Part shown: piece by piece, positions 34,881 through 45,212 of the stretch
How the letters are laid out: the number at the start of each line of letters is the position of its first letter
Position numbering within the stretch: position 1 is the stretch's first letter
DNA from: Acidobacteriota bacterium
Lineage (GTDB): Bacteria; Acidobacteriota; Aminicenantia; Aminicenantales; Saccharicenantaceae
Reading direction: 5' to 3'
Assembly (NCBI GenBank): GCA_022711665.1
Contig: JAKLEN010000002.1
Coordinates: 310,001-374,000, forward strand
DNA: 64,000 nucleotides
Position numbers and translations under genes: made by a program
Notes under the pieces: generated by a model
The model's input: the letters and a program-made list of their open reading frames with translations, nothing else
Told to the model about the DNA's origin: nothing
The model's database searches: none

Positions 34881-35756
34881 ATGGCCATTCCCGGACTGAC
34901 GATCATCGGCGAGTCGATCAACGACTCCGTTCCATCAACCCGGAAGTTCTTCGACGAGAACGATATCCCGGGCCTTCTCGAGCTGGCCCGGGCCCAGGAC
35001 GAAAAGGGCGCCTCCTGGATCGACGTCAACGTCGGCTCGCGGCCGCCGGAGTTCATGGCCGACCTCGTCCGCCGCATCCAGTCGGTCACGGCCAAGCCGC
35101 TGTCGATCGACACGCCCGACCCGGCCATCGCCGAGGCCGGCCTGCGGGCTTATGATCCCGGCCGGGCCGGCGGGCGGCCGCCCATACTGAACTCGATCTC
35201 GCCCCTGCGCACGGTCCTATTCGACCTGTACGCCGTCAGGCCGTTCCTGCCCATCCTCATGTCCTCGGAGCGGCTCGAGCCCGGCGCCGGCTGCGCCAGC
35301 GCCAACCGGACGGCCGAGGACACGCGGCAAACGGCCCGCTGGCTTCTCGAAGAGGCCCGGCGCCGCGTCCCCGGCTTCGCCAACAGCCAGGCCGTCATCG
35401 ACCCGGGCATCGCCCCGGTCGGCGGCGACTGCGAGGGCCAGCTCAAGCGCGTCCTCGAATCCCTGGCCCTCATCCATGACGATCCGTTCTTCGCCGGCGT
35501 CCACATGTCGGTCGGGCTGAGCAACTTCACGGTCATGCTGCCGTCCAAGACGAAGGACGGCGCGCCGGTCAAGGGGCCGCTCGAGAGCGCCTTCCTGACC
35601 CTGGCCATGCCCCGCGGCCTGGACACGATCATCGGTTCGACCGTGCGCAAGTACGAGATCCTGCCGGCCGGGCATCCGGCCCTCCGCTGCCTCGAGGACA
35701 TCCTCAAACTCGAAGGCGTCGAGACCCTCATCCGGTTGAAGGAATTCTATGGATAA
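34881..35756 (+). CDS. Pterin-binding methyltransferase, AcsE/methyltetrahydrofolate:corrinoid type
   Basis: Cytosolic 291-aa TIM-barrel protein of the dihydropteroate-synthase/pterin-binding family. Motifs: TIIGESIND at the start (phosphate/pterin loop), GASWIDVNVGSRPP, LSIDTPDPAIAEAGL, NSISP, and the C-terminal VGLSNFTVMLP. These are the elements of AcsE and MetH pterin domains, which transfer the methyl of 5-methyl-tetrahydrofolate to a corrinoid. The next gene is a MetF-like reductase that overlaps by 8 bases, so the pair would interconvert methylene- and methyl-THF and pass the methyl group on. No corrinoid protein or CO-dehydrogenase is in the window. Confidence 0.85.
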   Translation: MAIPGLTIIGESINDSVPSTRKFFDENDIPGLLELARAQDEKGASWIDVNVGSRPPEFMADLVRRIQSVTAKPLSIDTPDPAIAEAGLRAYDPGRAGGRPPILNSISPLRTVLFDLYAVRPFLPILMSSERLEPGAGCASANRTAEDTRQTARWLLEEARRRVPGFANSQAVIDPGIAPVGGDCEGQLKRVLESLALIHDDPFFAGVHMSVGLSNFTVMLPSKTKDGAPVKGPLESAFLTLAMPRGLDTIIGSTVRKYEILPAGHPALRCLEDILKLEGVETLIRLKEFYG

Positions 35757-36522
35757 GATCTTTCACGTCGAGCTCCAGACCCCCAAGCGTTCGTCCGAGG
35801 ACATCGAGAAGGACCTGCAGACCTTCGCCGACAAGTACCGCAAGGTCATCGAGGCCGGCTGGACCGTCTGCATCACCGACAATCCCATGGGCCTGCTCAG
35901 CTACGGGGCCATGGAAACGATCGAGCTTCTGGGCCTGCCCGTCCCTCCCGGCCAGCTCATGGTCCACCTCAACACGTTCCATCCCCGGGCCGAGATCGAC
36001 GCCATCCTCGAGGCCTTCGCCGCCGCGGGGGGGAGCCATCTCCTGGTCGTCTCGGGCGACGGCAGCCAGCGGCTGCACCGCCTCGAGCCGGCCGAGGTCG
36101 GGATCGACTGCCAGACCGTGACCTCGGTCGAGCTTCTCCGCTACATCGACCGCGAGCACAAGGGCCGCTTCACCTGCGGCGTGGCCTTCAACCCCTACGA
36201 GCCGCAGGATGCCGAGATCGAGAAGATGAAGCGCAAGGTCGGCGCCGGCGCTTCCTTCATCATTACCCAGCCCGTCCTCGGCCGCGACGACCGGCTGGAC
36301 GGCCTCGTCCCCTTCGGCCTGCCGGTCGTCCTCGACGCCTGGATGTCCAAGAAGCTCCACCTGCTGTCGGAGTGCGTCGGCCACGAGATCCCCGAGGGAA
36401 CGCCGTACGACCCGATGGAGAACCTGCGCGAGCTGCGGCGGAACTATCCCGACTACGGCTTGTACCTGGCCATCCTGGGCTTCAAGACGCAGTATCCCCT
36501 GCTGCAGGGGCTCTGGACCTAG
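35749..36522 (+). CDS. Methylenetetrahydrofolate reductase-like protein (MetF family)
   Basis: Protein of 257 aa with a MetF-type TIM-barrel layout: HVELQTPKRS at the start where MetF has its conserved E, WTVCITDNPMG, HLLVVSGDGS (FAD/folate strand), FTCGVAFNPYEP and ASFIITQPVLG (the conserved TQ). It is shorter than E. coli MetF (296). It probably reduces methylene-THF to methyl-THF, or acts as the MetF-like partner of the AcsE-type enzyme upstream. The eight-base overlap implies coupled translation. Convergent with the regulator at 36624, about 100 bases away. Confidence 0.78.
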   Translation: MDKIFHVELQTPKRSSEDIEKDLQTFADKYRKVIEAGWTVCITDNPMGLLSYGAMETIELLGLPVPPGQLMVHLNTFHPRAEIDAILEAFAAAGGSHLLVVSGDGSQRLHRLEPAEVGIDCQTVTSVELLRYIDREHKGRFTCGVAFNPYEPQDAEIEKMKRKVGAGASFIITQPVLGRDDRLDGLVPFGLPVVLDAWMSKKLHLLSECVGHEIPEGTPYDPMENLRELRRNYPDYGLYLAILGFKTQYPLLQGLWT

Positions 36523-36623
36523 GCCGCCGGCCTTCGAATCCGCAGGTCGAAAAAGGTCGCAGGTCCGCGGGCGCGTTGGATAATTCGCCCCCCAGCCCGC
36601 AGAGGGACCCGGGATCCGCTCGC

Positions 36624-37235
36624 TCAGCTGGCCTGTTGGGCGGCCAGATCGGTGCGCACGAATCCGTCGAGATCGGTAGAGGCGGCTCCCGCGTCGAGAC
36701 CGCGGCCTTCCGGGGCCTCGTGGTGGCAGGTCTGGTAGGCGGCCAGGGCCAGCTTGGCCCGGCCGACGATGTCGCACTTGGCGTGGATCCTCTTGACGTG
36801 GGTCCGGACCGTCAGGGGCGAGATGAAGAGGGTCTCGGCGATCTCCTGGTTGGACAGCCCGAAGCCGAGCAGGCGGAAGATCTTGAATTCCGATTGGGTC
36901 AGGGTATGGATCTGGGCCATGACCCCTTCCTTCCGGCAGATCTGCTCGGCCTGCTGCTTTTTCAGCGCGGCCAGGTCGTCGCTGTCCCAGTAGTGCTGCC
37001 ACACGAGATCGTTGACCTTGTTCTGGACGATGGTCGAGACGAAGGCGCGCGGCGGCGCCCATCCTTCGCCGAGCCGGCGCAGGGTCGTGAAGACCGCGAA
37101 ATGGACCTCGGCGATGATGTCGTCGATTCCGGGCCCGCCGCCGAGGATCTTGTTGACGGTCGAGGTGATCAGGGCGCCGTAATCCCGGATGATCCTCTCC
37201 ATCAAGGCGTTGTGTTTAGCCAGGACGTCGCTCAT
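36624..37235 (-). CDS. Hybrid regulator: sigma-70 region-2-like N terminus with LuxR-type HTH
   Basis: Protein of 203 aa. Residues ~1-95 look like sigma region 2: helices with IDDIIAEVHFAVFTTL and FVSTIVQNKVNDLVWQHYW, as in ECF factors. Instead of region 4 it has a complete GerE/LuxR helix-turn-helix at ~110-170 (LTQSEFKIFRLLGFGLSNQEIAETL, then ISPLTVRTHVKRIH). The C-terminal 30 residues are low complexity. Whether it binds core polymerase or only DNA cannot be told. It is divergent from the two-component system across a 224-base AT-rich gap, so it may control or be controlled by that system. Confidence 0.75.
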   Translation of the reverse strand: MSDVLAKHNALMERIIRDYGALITSTVNKILGGGPGIDDIIAEVHFAVFTTLRRLGEGWAPPRAFVSTIVQNKVNDLVWQHYWDSDDLAALKKQQAEQICRKEGVMAQIHTLTQSEFKIFRLLGFGLSNQEIAETLFISPLTVRTHVKRIHAKCDIVGRAKLALAAYQTCHHEAPEGRGLDAGAASTDLDGFVRTDLAAQQAS

Positions 37236-37459
37236 GCCGCTCCTCCAAGTCGTTGTGGCCGCGAGGGCATCGGCCGGGAGGCCGGGAGCGATGCCCTCGA
37301 GATGTCCAAAGTATCAGCAGCAGATGAATCCGCTATTAAAAAAACATTAATTTTAGATTAAAATATGGTTGTTGAGATTCATTCTATTTTCATGTTCTGT
37401 TCATCTGGAAAGGCGTATTCTTGAGGGGACTTTAGAGATCCTCGGGAAAGAAGAAGAGC
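37236..37459. promoter_or_regulatory. AT-rich divergent regulatory region
   Basis: A 224-base gap between the sigma/LuxR hybrid gene and the response regulator. Bases 37340-37400 are strongly AT-rich for this genome (runs such as AAAAAAACATTAATTTTAG). They hold several -10-like hexamers on both strands, for example TAAAAT on the minus strand and TATTCT at 37416-37421 on the plus strand, but no well-spaced -35 box. Weak -35 boxes are typical of activator-dependent promoters, so response-regulator binding here is plausible. Confidence 0.45.
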
Positions 37460-38131
37460 ATGCGAGTCCTGGTCGTCGAAGATTCTAGGCGTTTGGCGGG
37501 CATCATCAAGCGCGGCCTCCTCGAGGAGGGCTACGCCGTCGACAACGCCTACGACGGTGAGGAGGCCGAGTTCATGGCCGAAACGACGCCGTTCGACCTC
37601 GTCGTCCTCGACATCATGCTGCCCAAGAAGGACGGCCTGGCCGTCTGCCGCGACCTCCGGGCCAAGGGGGTGCATACGCCGATCCTCATGCTGACGGCCA
37701 AGGACAGCGTCGAGGACAAGGTCACCGGGCTCGACACCGGGGCCGACGATTACCTGGTCAAGCCCTTCGCCTTCTCCGAGCTCCTGGCCCGGCTGCGGGC
37801 CCTGCTGCGGCGGGAGGTCCTGCCCAAGGCCCAGAAGGTCCAGGTCGGGAACCTGACCCTCGATCCGCAGAGCCGGGAGGTCTGGCACGACGGGGCCCAG
37901 CTCGACCTGACCGCCAAGGAATACGCCATCCTCGAGTATTTCATGCGCCGCCCGAACGCCGTGGTCACCCGGACCATGCTCGGCGAGAGCGTCTGGGATT
38001 ACGAGTTCGACGGCCTCTCGAACATCATCGACGTCTATGTCCGCCGCCTCCGCAAGAAGATCGACCGGGACGGCGAGGCCAGCCTGATCCAGACGGTCCG
38101 GGGCGCCGGCTACCGTCTGCGCCTGCCATGA
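37460..38131 (+). CDS. OmpR/PhoB-family response regulator
   Basis: Cytosolic 223-aa regulator. Receiver domain 1-120: acidic pocket E7-D8, phosphoacceptor Asp51 (VVLDIMLP), T near 80 (MLTAKD) and Lys near 102 (LVKPFAF). The winged-helix DNA-binding domain spans 125-222 (LTAKEYAILEYFMRR, then DVYVRRLRKKI). Its stop overlaps the sensor kinase start by four bases (ATGA). The cognate kinase is directly downstream. Likely targets are the adjacent ABC exporter operon and its own promoter; this is inference from position. Confidence 0.93.
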   Translation: MRVLVVEDSRRLAGIIKRGLLEEGYAVDNAYDGEEAEFMAETTPFDLVVLDIMLPKKDGLAVCRDLRAKGVHTPILMLTAKDSVEDKVTGLDTGADDYLVKPFAFSELLARLRALLRREVLPKAQKVQVGNLTLDPQSREVWHDGAQLDLTAKEYAILEYFMRRPNAVVTRTMLGESVWDYEFDGLSNIIDVYVRRLRKKIDRDGEASLIQTVRGAGYRLRLP

Positions 38132-39534
38132 TCGCCCACAAGAGCATCAAGTTCCGGCTGACGGTCTGGTACCTGATCGCCTTCGCCCTCATCCTCGTGG
38201 TCTTCGGCACGGTCGCCTATTACCTGCTCTCGCGGGCCCTCTACCGGAACCTGGACGAGTCGCTGAAGGCCCGGGTGCTGGAGCTCAAGGGGACCATCAA
38301 GTTCGAGGGCGAACGGGTCCTCTTCGACCGGAAGCTCGACGAGATCGTGCTCATCTACGATGCCGACGGCCGGCTCTGGCAGCGGCTCGGCCCGGCCAAC
38401 CTGGCCATCTCCGACGTCCAGGGCACGGTCCAGCAGGCGCTGTTCGGGACGCCGTCCTTCGTTTCTGCCGAGACCGAGAACGGGCCCAACATCCGGATGT
38501 ACGCGACGCCGATCAACATCGACTCCCAGACCCGGGCCGCCCTCGTCGTCGGCCGGGTGACCACCGACATCCTGAGCGTCCTGGCCGCCTTCCGCATGGT
38601 CATGCTGAACTCGTCCATCCTGGTCGTCCTGCTGGCCGGCGTGGGCGGCTGGTTCCTGGCCGGCCGGACGCTCAAGCCGGTCGAGCGCATGGCCGACATC
38701 GCCCGGGGCATCGGCGAGAGCGACCTGAGCCGCCGCATCGACGTCGTCGGCGACGACGAGCTGGGCCGCCTGGCCTCGACCCTCAACGGCATGATCGCCC
38801 GCCTCGAGGAGGCCTTCGTCAAGCAGCGGCAGTTCGTGGCCGACGCCTCGCACGAGCTGCGCACTCCCCTGGCCGTCCTGCAGGCCGAGTCCTCGCTGGC
38901 GCTGGAGAAGACCCGGGACCCGGAGGAATACCGGCGATCGCTCGAGCTCGTGTCCCAGGAAGTGGCCTACATGTCCGAGATCGTCGGCAAGCTGCTCGTC
39001 CTGGCCCGCAGCGACTCCGGCTGCGAGCCGCTCAACGTCCAGGACGTCGACCTGGCCGGCCTCCTGGCCGAGCTGGGCCAGGACCTCGAGGCCCTGGCCC
39101 AGGAGAAGGGCCTGCGCCTCGGCCTCGGCCCGCTGGACGGCCCGACGGTGCGCGGCGACCGGGTCAAGCTGCGGCAGCTTTTCATGAACATCCTGGACAA
39201 CGCCATCCGCTACACGCCGGCGGGCGGCGAGGTCGCCCTGTCCGTCTCGCGCCAGGACGAGCAGGCCGTCGTGGCCGTCAGGGACACTGGCGCCGGGATC
39301 CCGGAGGACCACCTGCCGTTCATCTTCGACCGGTTCTACCGCGTGGACAAGGTCCGCACGAACGGCGAGGGCGGGACCGGGCTCGGCCTGGCCATCGCCA
39401 CCTCCATCGCCCGGATGCACGGCGGCTCGATCGAGGTCGAAAGCCGGGTCGGCGAGGGCACGACCTTCCTCGTCCGTTTGCCCCTGGCCGGCCCGCCCCA
39501 GAAGCCGCCGACGACGGAGCTCCCTACTCCCTGA
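38128..39534 (+). CDS. Sensor histidine kinase
   Basis: Inner-membrane kinase of 468 aa. TM1 ~12-35, a periplasmic sensor of ~120 residues, TM2 ~158-180, HAMP ~181-233, HisKA with phospho-His242 (DASHELRTPLAV). The HATPase_c domain carries the N box NILDNAIRYTP, G1 DTGAGIPEDH and G2 GTGLGLAIA. It phosphorylates the response regulator encoded just upstream (four-base overlap). Its 3' end overlaps the 3' end of the convergent ABC permease gene by 11 bases. Confidence 0.93.
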   Translation: MIAHKSIKFRLTVWYLIAFALILVVFGTVAYYLLSRALYRNLDESLKARVLELKGTIKFEGERVLFDRKLDEIVLIYDADGRLWQRLGPANLAISDVQGTVQQALFGTPSFVSAETENGPNIRMYATPINIDSQTRAALVVGRVTTDILSVLAAFRMVMLNSSILVVLLAGVGGWFLAGRTLKPVERMADIARGIGESDLSRRIDVVGDDELGRLASTLNGMIARLEEAFVKQRQFVADASHELRTPLAVLQAESSLALEKTRDPEEYRRSLELVSQEVAYMSEIVGKLLVLARSDSGCEPLNVQDVDLAGLLAELGQDLEALAQEKGLRLGLGPLDGPTVRGDRVKLRQLFMNILDNAIRYTPAGGEVALSVSRQDEQAVVAVRDTGAGIPEDHLPFIFDRFYRVDKVRTNGEGGTGLGLAIATSIARMHGGSIEVESRVGEGTTFLVRLPLAGPPQKPPTTELPTP

Positions 39535-40657
39535 CCCGGAAGGCCCGGGCGGCGACGGCGCCGAGGATGGCGGCCAGCGCCAGCAGGATGCCGAGGTGCG
39601 GCAGGATGTCGCCAAAGCCCCCCTGGAAGAACCTCAGCTTGTGCAGGGCGTCCATGGCCCAATAGGCCGGCGAGATCATGGCGGCCCGGCGGACGCCGAG
39701 CGGCACGATCTCGTTCGGCCACCAGCAGCCGCCGAGCCCGGCGAAGAGGTTGGCCAGGAGGACGGCCAGGCCGATGATCATGTCTTCCTTGGTGCAGAGC
39801 GACCCGATGAAGATGCTGAGCGCGGCCATGGCCAGGGCGAAGGCCCCTAGGACCAGCAGCGACAGGCCGAAGTCCCCCAGGTTCAGCTTGAAGAAGATCT
39901 TGCCGACGACGATGAGGATGAGCGCCTGGACCATCCCCATCAGCCACCGGCCCAGCAGCTTGGCCTGGAAGACCTCGGCCTTCGAGAGCGGCGAGAAGAG
40001 CATCCGGGCCAGGACGCCGTTCTTGCGGTCCTCCAGGACGGTGATGCCGCCGTAGATGATGACCATCATCATGATGAACTGGACGGTCGTGCCCGGGATG
40101 GAGTGGTCGAAACCGCTGGGCACGACGGTGACGGTCTTCTCGGGGAATCGGGTCTTCACCTGGACGATGTCCCGGAACTCGGCATGGCCGTCCAGGAATT
40201 TCGCCAGGTCGCCGTCGCCGTAGAGGACGAGCTCGCTGAGCATCCGGGCGACGGCCTGGTAGAGCCGCGTTTCGACGCGGGCGGCCGCCTTGGTCGAGGC
40301 GTCCCGGCGCTTCTTGAAGGCCAGCTTCTGGGCCCGGCGGGCCTCGATCCCGGCCGAGAAGTCGGGCGGCAGGACGATCAGCCGGCTGTATTCGGCCGGC
40401 TCGCTCCGGACGATCTTCAGCTCGATCGTCGGGGTCTTGATCTTGTCCAGGAAATAAGCGCCCCATCGCCCCTCGTCCAGGTTGACCACGGTCAGCTCGG
40501 CCACGGCGGGGGCGCTGTCGGAGGCCTTGAAGAGCAGGCCGAAGAGGATGATGAACATCATCGGGAAGACGAGCGACCAGAAGAAGAAGGCCTTGTCGCC
40601 GACCATGATCCGCAGGTCGTTCACGGCCACATGAAGGATGCGTCGCAGCTTTTTCAT
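39524..40657 (-). CDS. ABC-2 transporter permease (second subunit)
   Basis: Membrane protein of 377 aa of the ABC-2/YhgE-YbhR type: one N-terminal TM helix (FFFWSLVFPMMFIILFG), a ~170-residue periplasmic domain, then five helices near the C terminus. The ITVLEDRKNGVLARMLFSPLSKAE segment is the typical coupling region. Start ATG 40657 is two bases after the stop of the sister permease; the frame is open further upstream only as an overlap with that gene. Likely a heterodimer with the 40660 gene plus the ATPase at 41914. Convergent 11-base overlap with the kinase gene. Confidence 0.87.
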   Translation of the reverse strand: MKKLRRILHVAVNDLRIMVGDKAFFFWSLVFPMMFIILFGLLFKASDSAPAVAELTVVNLDEGRWGAYFLDKIKTPTIELKIVRSEPAEYSRLIVLPPDFSAGIEARRAQKLAFKKRRDASTKAAARVETRLYQAVARMLSELVLYGDGDLAKFLDGHAEFRDIVQVKTRFPEKTVTVVPSGFDHSIPGTTVQFIMMMVIIYGGITVLEDRKNGVLARMLFSPLSKAEVFQAKLLGRWLMGMVQALILIVVGKIFFKLNLGDFGLSLLVLGAFALAMAALSIFIGSLCTKEDMIIGLAVLLANLFAGLGGCWWPNEIVPLGVRRAAMISPAYWAMDALHKLRFFQGGFGDILPHLGILLALAAILGAVAARAFRVRE

Positions 40658-40659
40658 GG

Positions 40660-41904
40660 CTAGACCAGCGTCTTGCGGCGCAGGGCCGGCACGGCCAGGG
40701 CCGTCAGGACGATCCCGCTCACGGTCAGGACGGCGAGGGGCGCGAGCGGGAAACGCCCGTCCCGGACGAGCGCCGCGCCGTCGATGAACCAGCGGTTGGG
40801 CGTCAGGATGCCGACGGCCTTGAACGCCTTCGGCATGGCCTCGGGGTTCATCATCGATCCGCCGAACAGGCTGAAGGCCAGGATGATCGGGGCGCCGAGC
40901 GCCCCGGCCTGGTTGCGGTTCTTGACCAGGGCGCTGAAGAAGCCGAAGAAAGCGGCCGTCCAGAAGGAGGCCGCCGCCGCGAGCAGCAGGAAATACCCGA
41001 GGTTCCCCCACTCGGCGCGGAAGATCAGGGACCCCAGGGCGACCATGACCATGAGGATGGCCAGGCCCATGACCCAGCCGCCGGCGAGGCGGGCGCCGAC
41101 GAGCTCCAGCGGCCGGAGCGGGGTCGTCATCATGCGCCGCAGCTTGCCGTCCTGGCGCTCGGAGATGATGTCCCGCATCAGCGTCTGGACGATGAACAGC
41201 AGGAACATGATGGCCATGCCCGGGAGCATGATCGAAAAGAGGTCCCGTTGGGTGAACAGCGTCTTGGCCCCGGCGGCCTTGGCCTCCTCGGCCTTGATCC
41301 CGATAAGCAGCGGGTCGAGGTACTTCCGGACGGCCACGATCTTTTTTTGGGCCCGGCCCAGCTCCGGCCCGAGCGCCTCCCAGGGGATGCTTTCGACCGG
41401 GGCGTCGAGCATCGCCCGGATGCCCCGGGCCTCGGCGGCGAAGGCCTGGACGGCCCCCGAGAGCATGACGGCCATCGTGTTCATGAACTCCTCGACGACG
41501 TCGGGCAGGAACTGCTCGGCCGGGTTCTTGACGACCGTCAGGACCGTCGTCCTGGCGTCGAGCAGGTCGAGGGTGAACTTCTCGGGGATGATGACGATGG
41601 CCGAGGCCTGCCCCTTCTCCATGCGCCGGCGGCCCTCGGCCTCGTCGGACACGGTCACCTCGAGCATCTTCTTGACCTCGTCGGCGTCGAAGGCCCCCAG
41701 TAGGAGCCGGGAGGCGAGGTTCTTGTCGTGGTCTACCAGGACGACGCGGATGGGCGGCAGCGTGCTCTCCTCGGTCCGGGGGGCGAAGATGATGCCGATG
41801 AGCGCGGTCATGACCATAGGGATGGCGATGTAGATGAGGATGGCCGCGGGCGACTTGAGGTGCCGCCGGACGTCGTTCCGAAGGACCAGGAGCAGCCGTC
41901 TCAT
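40660..41904 (-). CDS. ABC-2 transporter permease (first subunit)
   Basis: Membrane protein of 414 aa with the same layout as its downstream neighbour: TM1 near residue 25, a large periplasmic domain (~45-215), and five to six helices from ~225. The coupling segment reads RQDGKLRRMMTTPLRPLE. This is the YbhS/YbhR-like arrangement for exporters of drugs or natural products. It starts nine bases after the ATPase stop; three genes form one transcript. Confidence 0.88.
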   Translation of the reverse strand: MRRLLLVLRNDVRRHLKSPAAILIYIAIPMVMTALIGIIFAPRTEESTLPPIRVVLVDHDKNLASRLLLGAFDADEVKKMLEVTVSDEAEGRRRMEKGQASAIVIIPEKFTLDLLDARTTVLTVVKNPAEQFLPDVVEEFMNTMAVMLSGAVQAFAAEARGIRAMLDAPVESIPWEALGPELGRAQKKIVAVRKYLDPLLIGIKAEEAKAAGAKTLFTQRDLFSIMLPGMAIMFLLFIVQTLMRDIISERQDGKLRRMMTTPLRPLELVGARLAGGWVMGLAILMVMVALGSLIFRAEWGNLGYFLLLAAAASFWTAAFFGFFSALVKNRNQAGALGAPIILAFSLFGGSMMNPEAMPKAFKAVGILTPNRWFIDGAALVRDGRFPLAPLAVLTVSGIVLTALAVPALRRKTLV

Positions 41905-41913
41905 GCCCGCGCC

Positions 41914-42843
41914 TTAGTCCCTCAGGGTCCGCCCGGTCAGCTTCAGGAAGACCGTTTCCAGGCTGGGCGACTTGATCTTCATGTCGGTCACGGCCAGCCG
42001 GCGCCGGAAAAGCCGGTCCATGATCTTCGGGATCTCGGCCGTGTCCCGGACGGCCAGCGAGGCCAGCCCGTCGCCGGCCGAGAGGAGCTCGACCCGCTCG
42101 CCGGTCAGATCCTGGACCGCCTCGGAGAACGCCGCCGCGGCGAATTCCCCCATGATCTCGACGATGTCCCGCTCGCCGACGATGCGGACGAGCTGGTCCA
42201 GGCTCCCCTGGGCCAGGATACGGCCGTGGTCCATGATGGCGATGCGGGAGCAGGTCGTTTCGACCTCGGCCAGCTGGTGGGTCGTGAAGATGACCGCGGT
42301 GCCGGCCGCGCCGACGTCCCGGATGAGGTCGAGGATGCTGACCTTGGCCTGGACGTCTATGCCGACAGTCGGCTCGTCGAGCAGGAGCAGATCGGGCTTG
42401 TGCAGGAGGCCGATGGCCGTGTTGAGGCGGCGCTTCATGCCGCCGGAGTAGGCCTTGACCGGCTCCCTGGCCCTGGCGCCGAGCCCGACGAGATCGAGAA
42501 GCTCGGCGGCCCGGCGCTTCAGGCCGGCCCGCGACGTCTCGTAGAGCCCGCCCCAGAAGAGCATGTTGTCCATGGCGCTGAGCTCTTCGTAGAAAGCCAT
42601 GTCCTGGGGCACGATGCCCAGGCGGCTCTTCAGCTCCCGGTCGGCGAAAAGGTTCCGGCCCAGGAACGTCACGCTGCCGGTGAAGTCGCCGAGCGTCCCG
42701 GCCAGGATGGAGATGAGCGTCGTCTTGCCCGCGCCGTTCGGTCCGAGCAGGCCCAGGACCTCGCCCTTCTTCAGGTCCAGAGAGAAGCGGTCCAGGGCCA
42801 GGACATCCCCGTAGGACTTGGAAAGATCCTTGATCTCGAGCAT
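41914..42843 (-). CDS. ABC transporter ATP-binding protein
   Basis: Cytosolic ATPase of 309 aa. Walker A GPNGAGKTT near residues 37-45, Q loop GIVPQDMAFYEE, signature YSGGMKRRL, Walker B LLLLDEPTVGID, switch TTHQLAE. An extra C-terminal domain of ~85 residues follows, as in DrrA/NodI-type exporters. Start ATG 42843 follows GAGGGG. The frame stays open 69 codons upstream but without a ribosome binding site. First gene of an ABC exporter operon that converges on the two-component system, an arrangement often seen for envelope-stress or drug-efflux modules. Confidence 0.9.
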   Translation of the reverse strand: MLEIKDLSKSYGDVLALDRFSLDLKKGEVLGLLGPNGAGKTTLISILAGTLGDFTGSVTFLGRNLFADRELKSRLGIVPQDMAFYEELSAMDNMLFWGGLYETSRAGLKRRAAELLDLVGLGARAREPVKAYSGGMKRRLNTAIGLLHKPDLLLLDEPTVGIDVQAKVSILDLIRDVGAAGTAVIFTTHQLAEVETTCSRIAIMDHGRILAQGSLDQLVRIVGERDIVEIMGEFAAAAFSEAVQDLTGERVELLSAGDGLASLAVRDTAEIPKIMDRLFRRRLAVTDMKIKSPSLETVFLKLTGRTLRD

Positions 42844-42865
42844 ATGGAGTTTCCCCTCGCGCGGG

Positions 42866-42874
42866 ATTCTACCA
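42866..42874 (-). promoter_or_regulatory. Extended -10 of the ABC exporter operon
   Basis: On the minus strand, TGG then TAGAAT (42871-42866) in an AT-rich patch. There is no convincing -35 box at 17-18 bases, so the extended -10 or an activator may be needed. Confidence 0.45.
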
Positions 42875-42975
42875 TAATAACGGCCCGGCAACCTCGAAGG
42901 TTTAGGTCGGACCAATGTTTGGCCCTTGGAGTCCGGCCGCTCCCCGGCGGCCCCGCGCCCGGGAGGCGAGGGCGT

Positions 42976-43005
42976 TTGACGGCCTCGGGAGCGGTGTGCT
43001 ATATG
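42976..43005 (+). promoter_or_regulatory. Promoter of the S9 peptidase gene
   Basis: TTGACG (42976-42981), 18 bases, TATATG (43000-43005) preceded by TGC (extended -10). The leader to ATG 43062 is about 50 bases and contains AGAGGTG as ribosome binding site. Confidence 0.65.
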
Positions 43006-43061
43006 CTTGATTTGGGCCCCCGCCGGGGGACCCGAGCCTGCATCGCGCAAAGAGGTGTCCC

Positions 43062-45107
<2,046 letters not shown>

Positions 45108-45212
45108 CAGCAGTCCCCCGGCTCAAGGGAAGGAATCCTTATTTTTGCGCGTGGGATTTCGGCCTCCTCATTCGTCATAAAAGTGGATGAGCCGGGAAAG
45201 GAGCCCGCAGAC

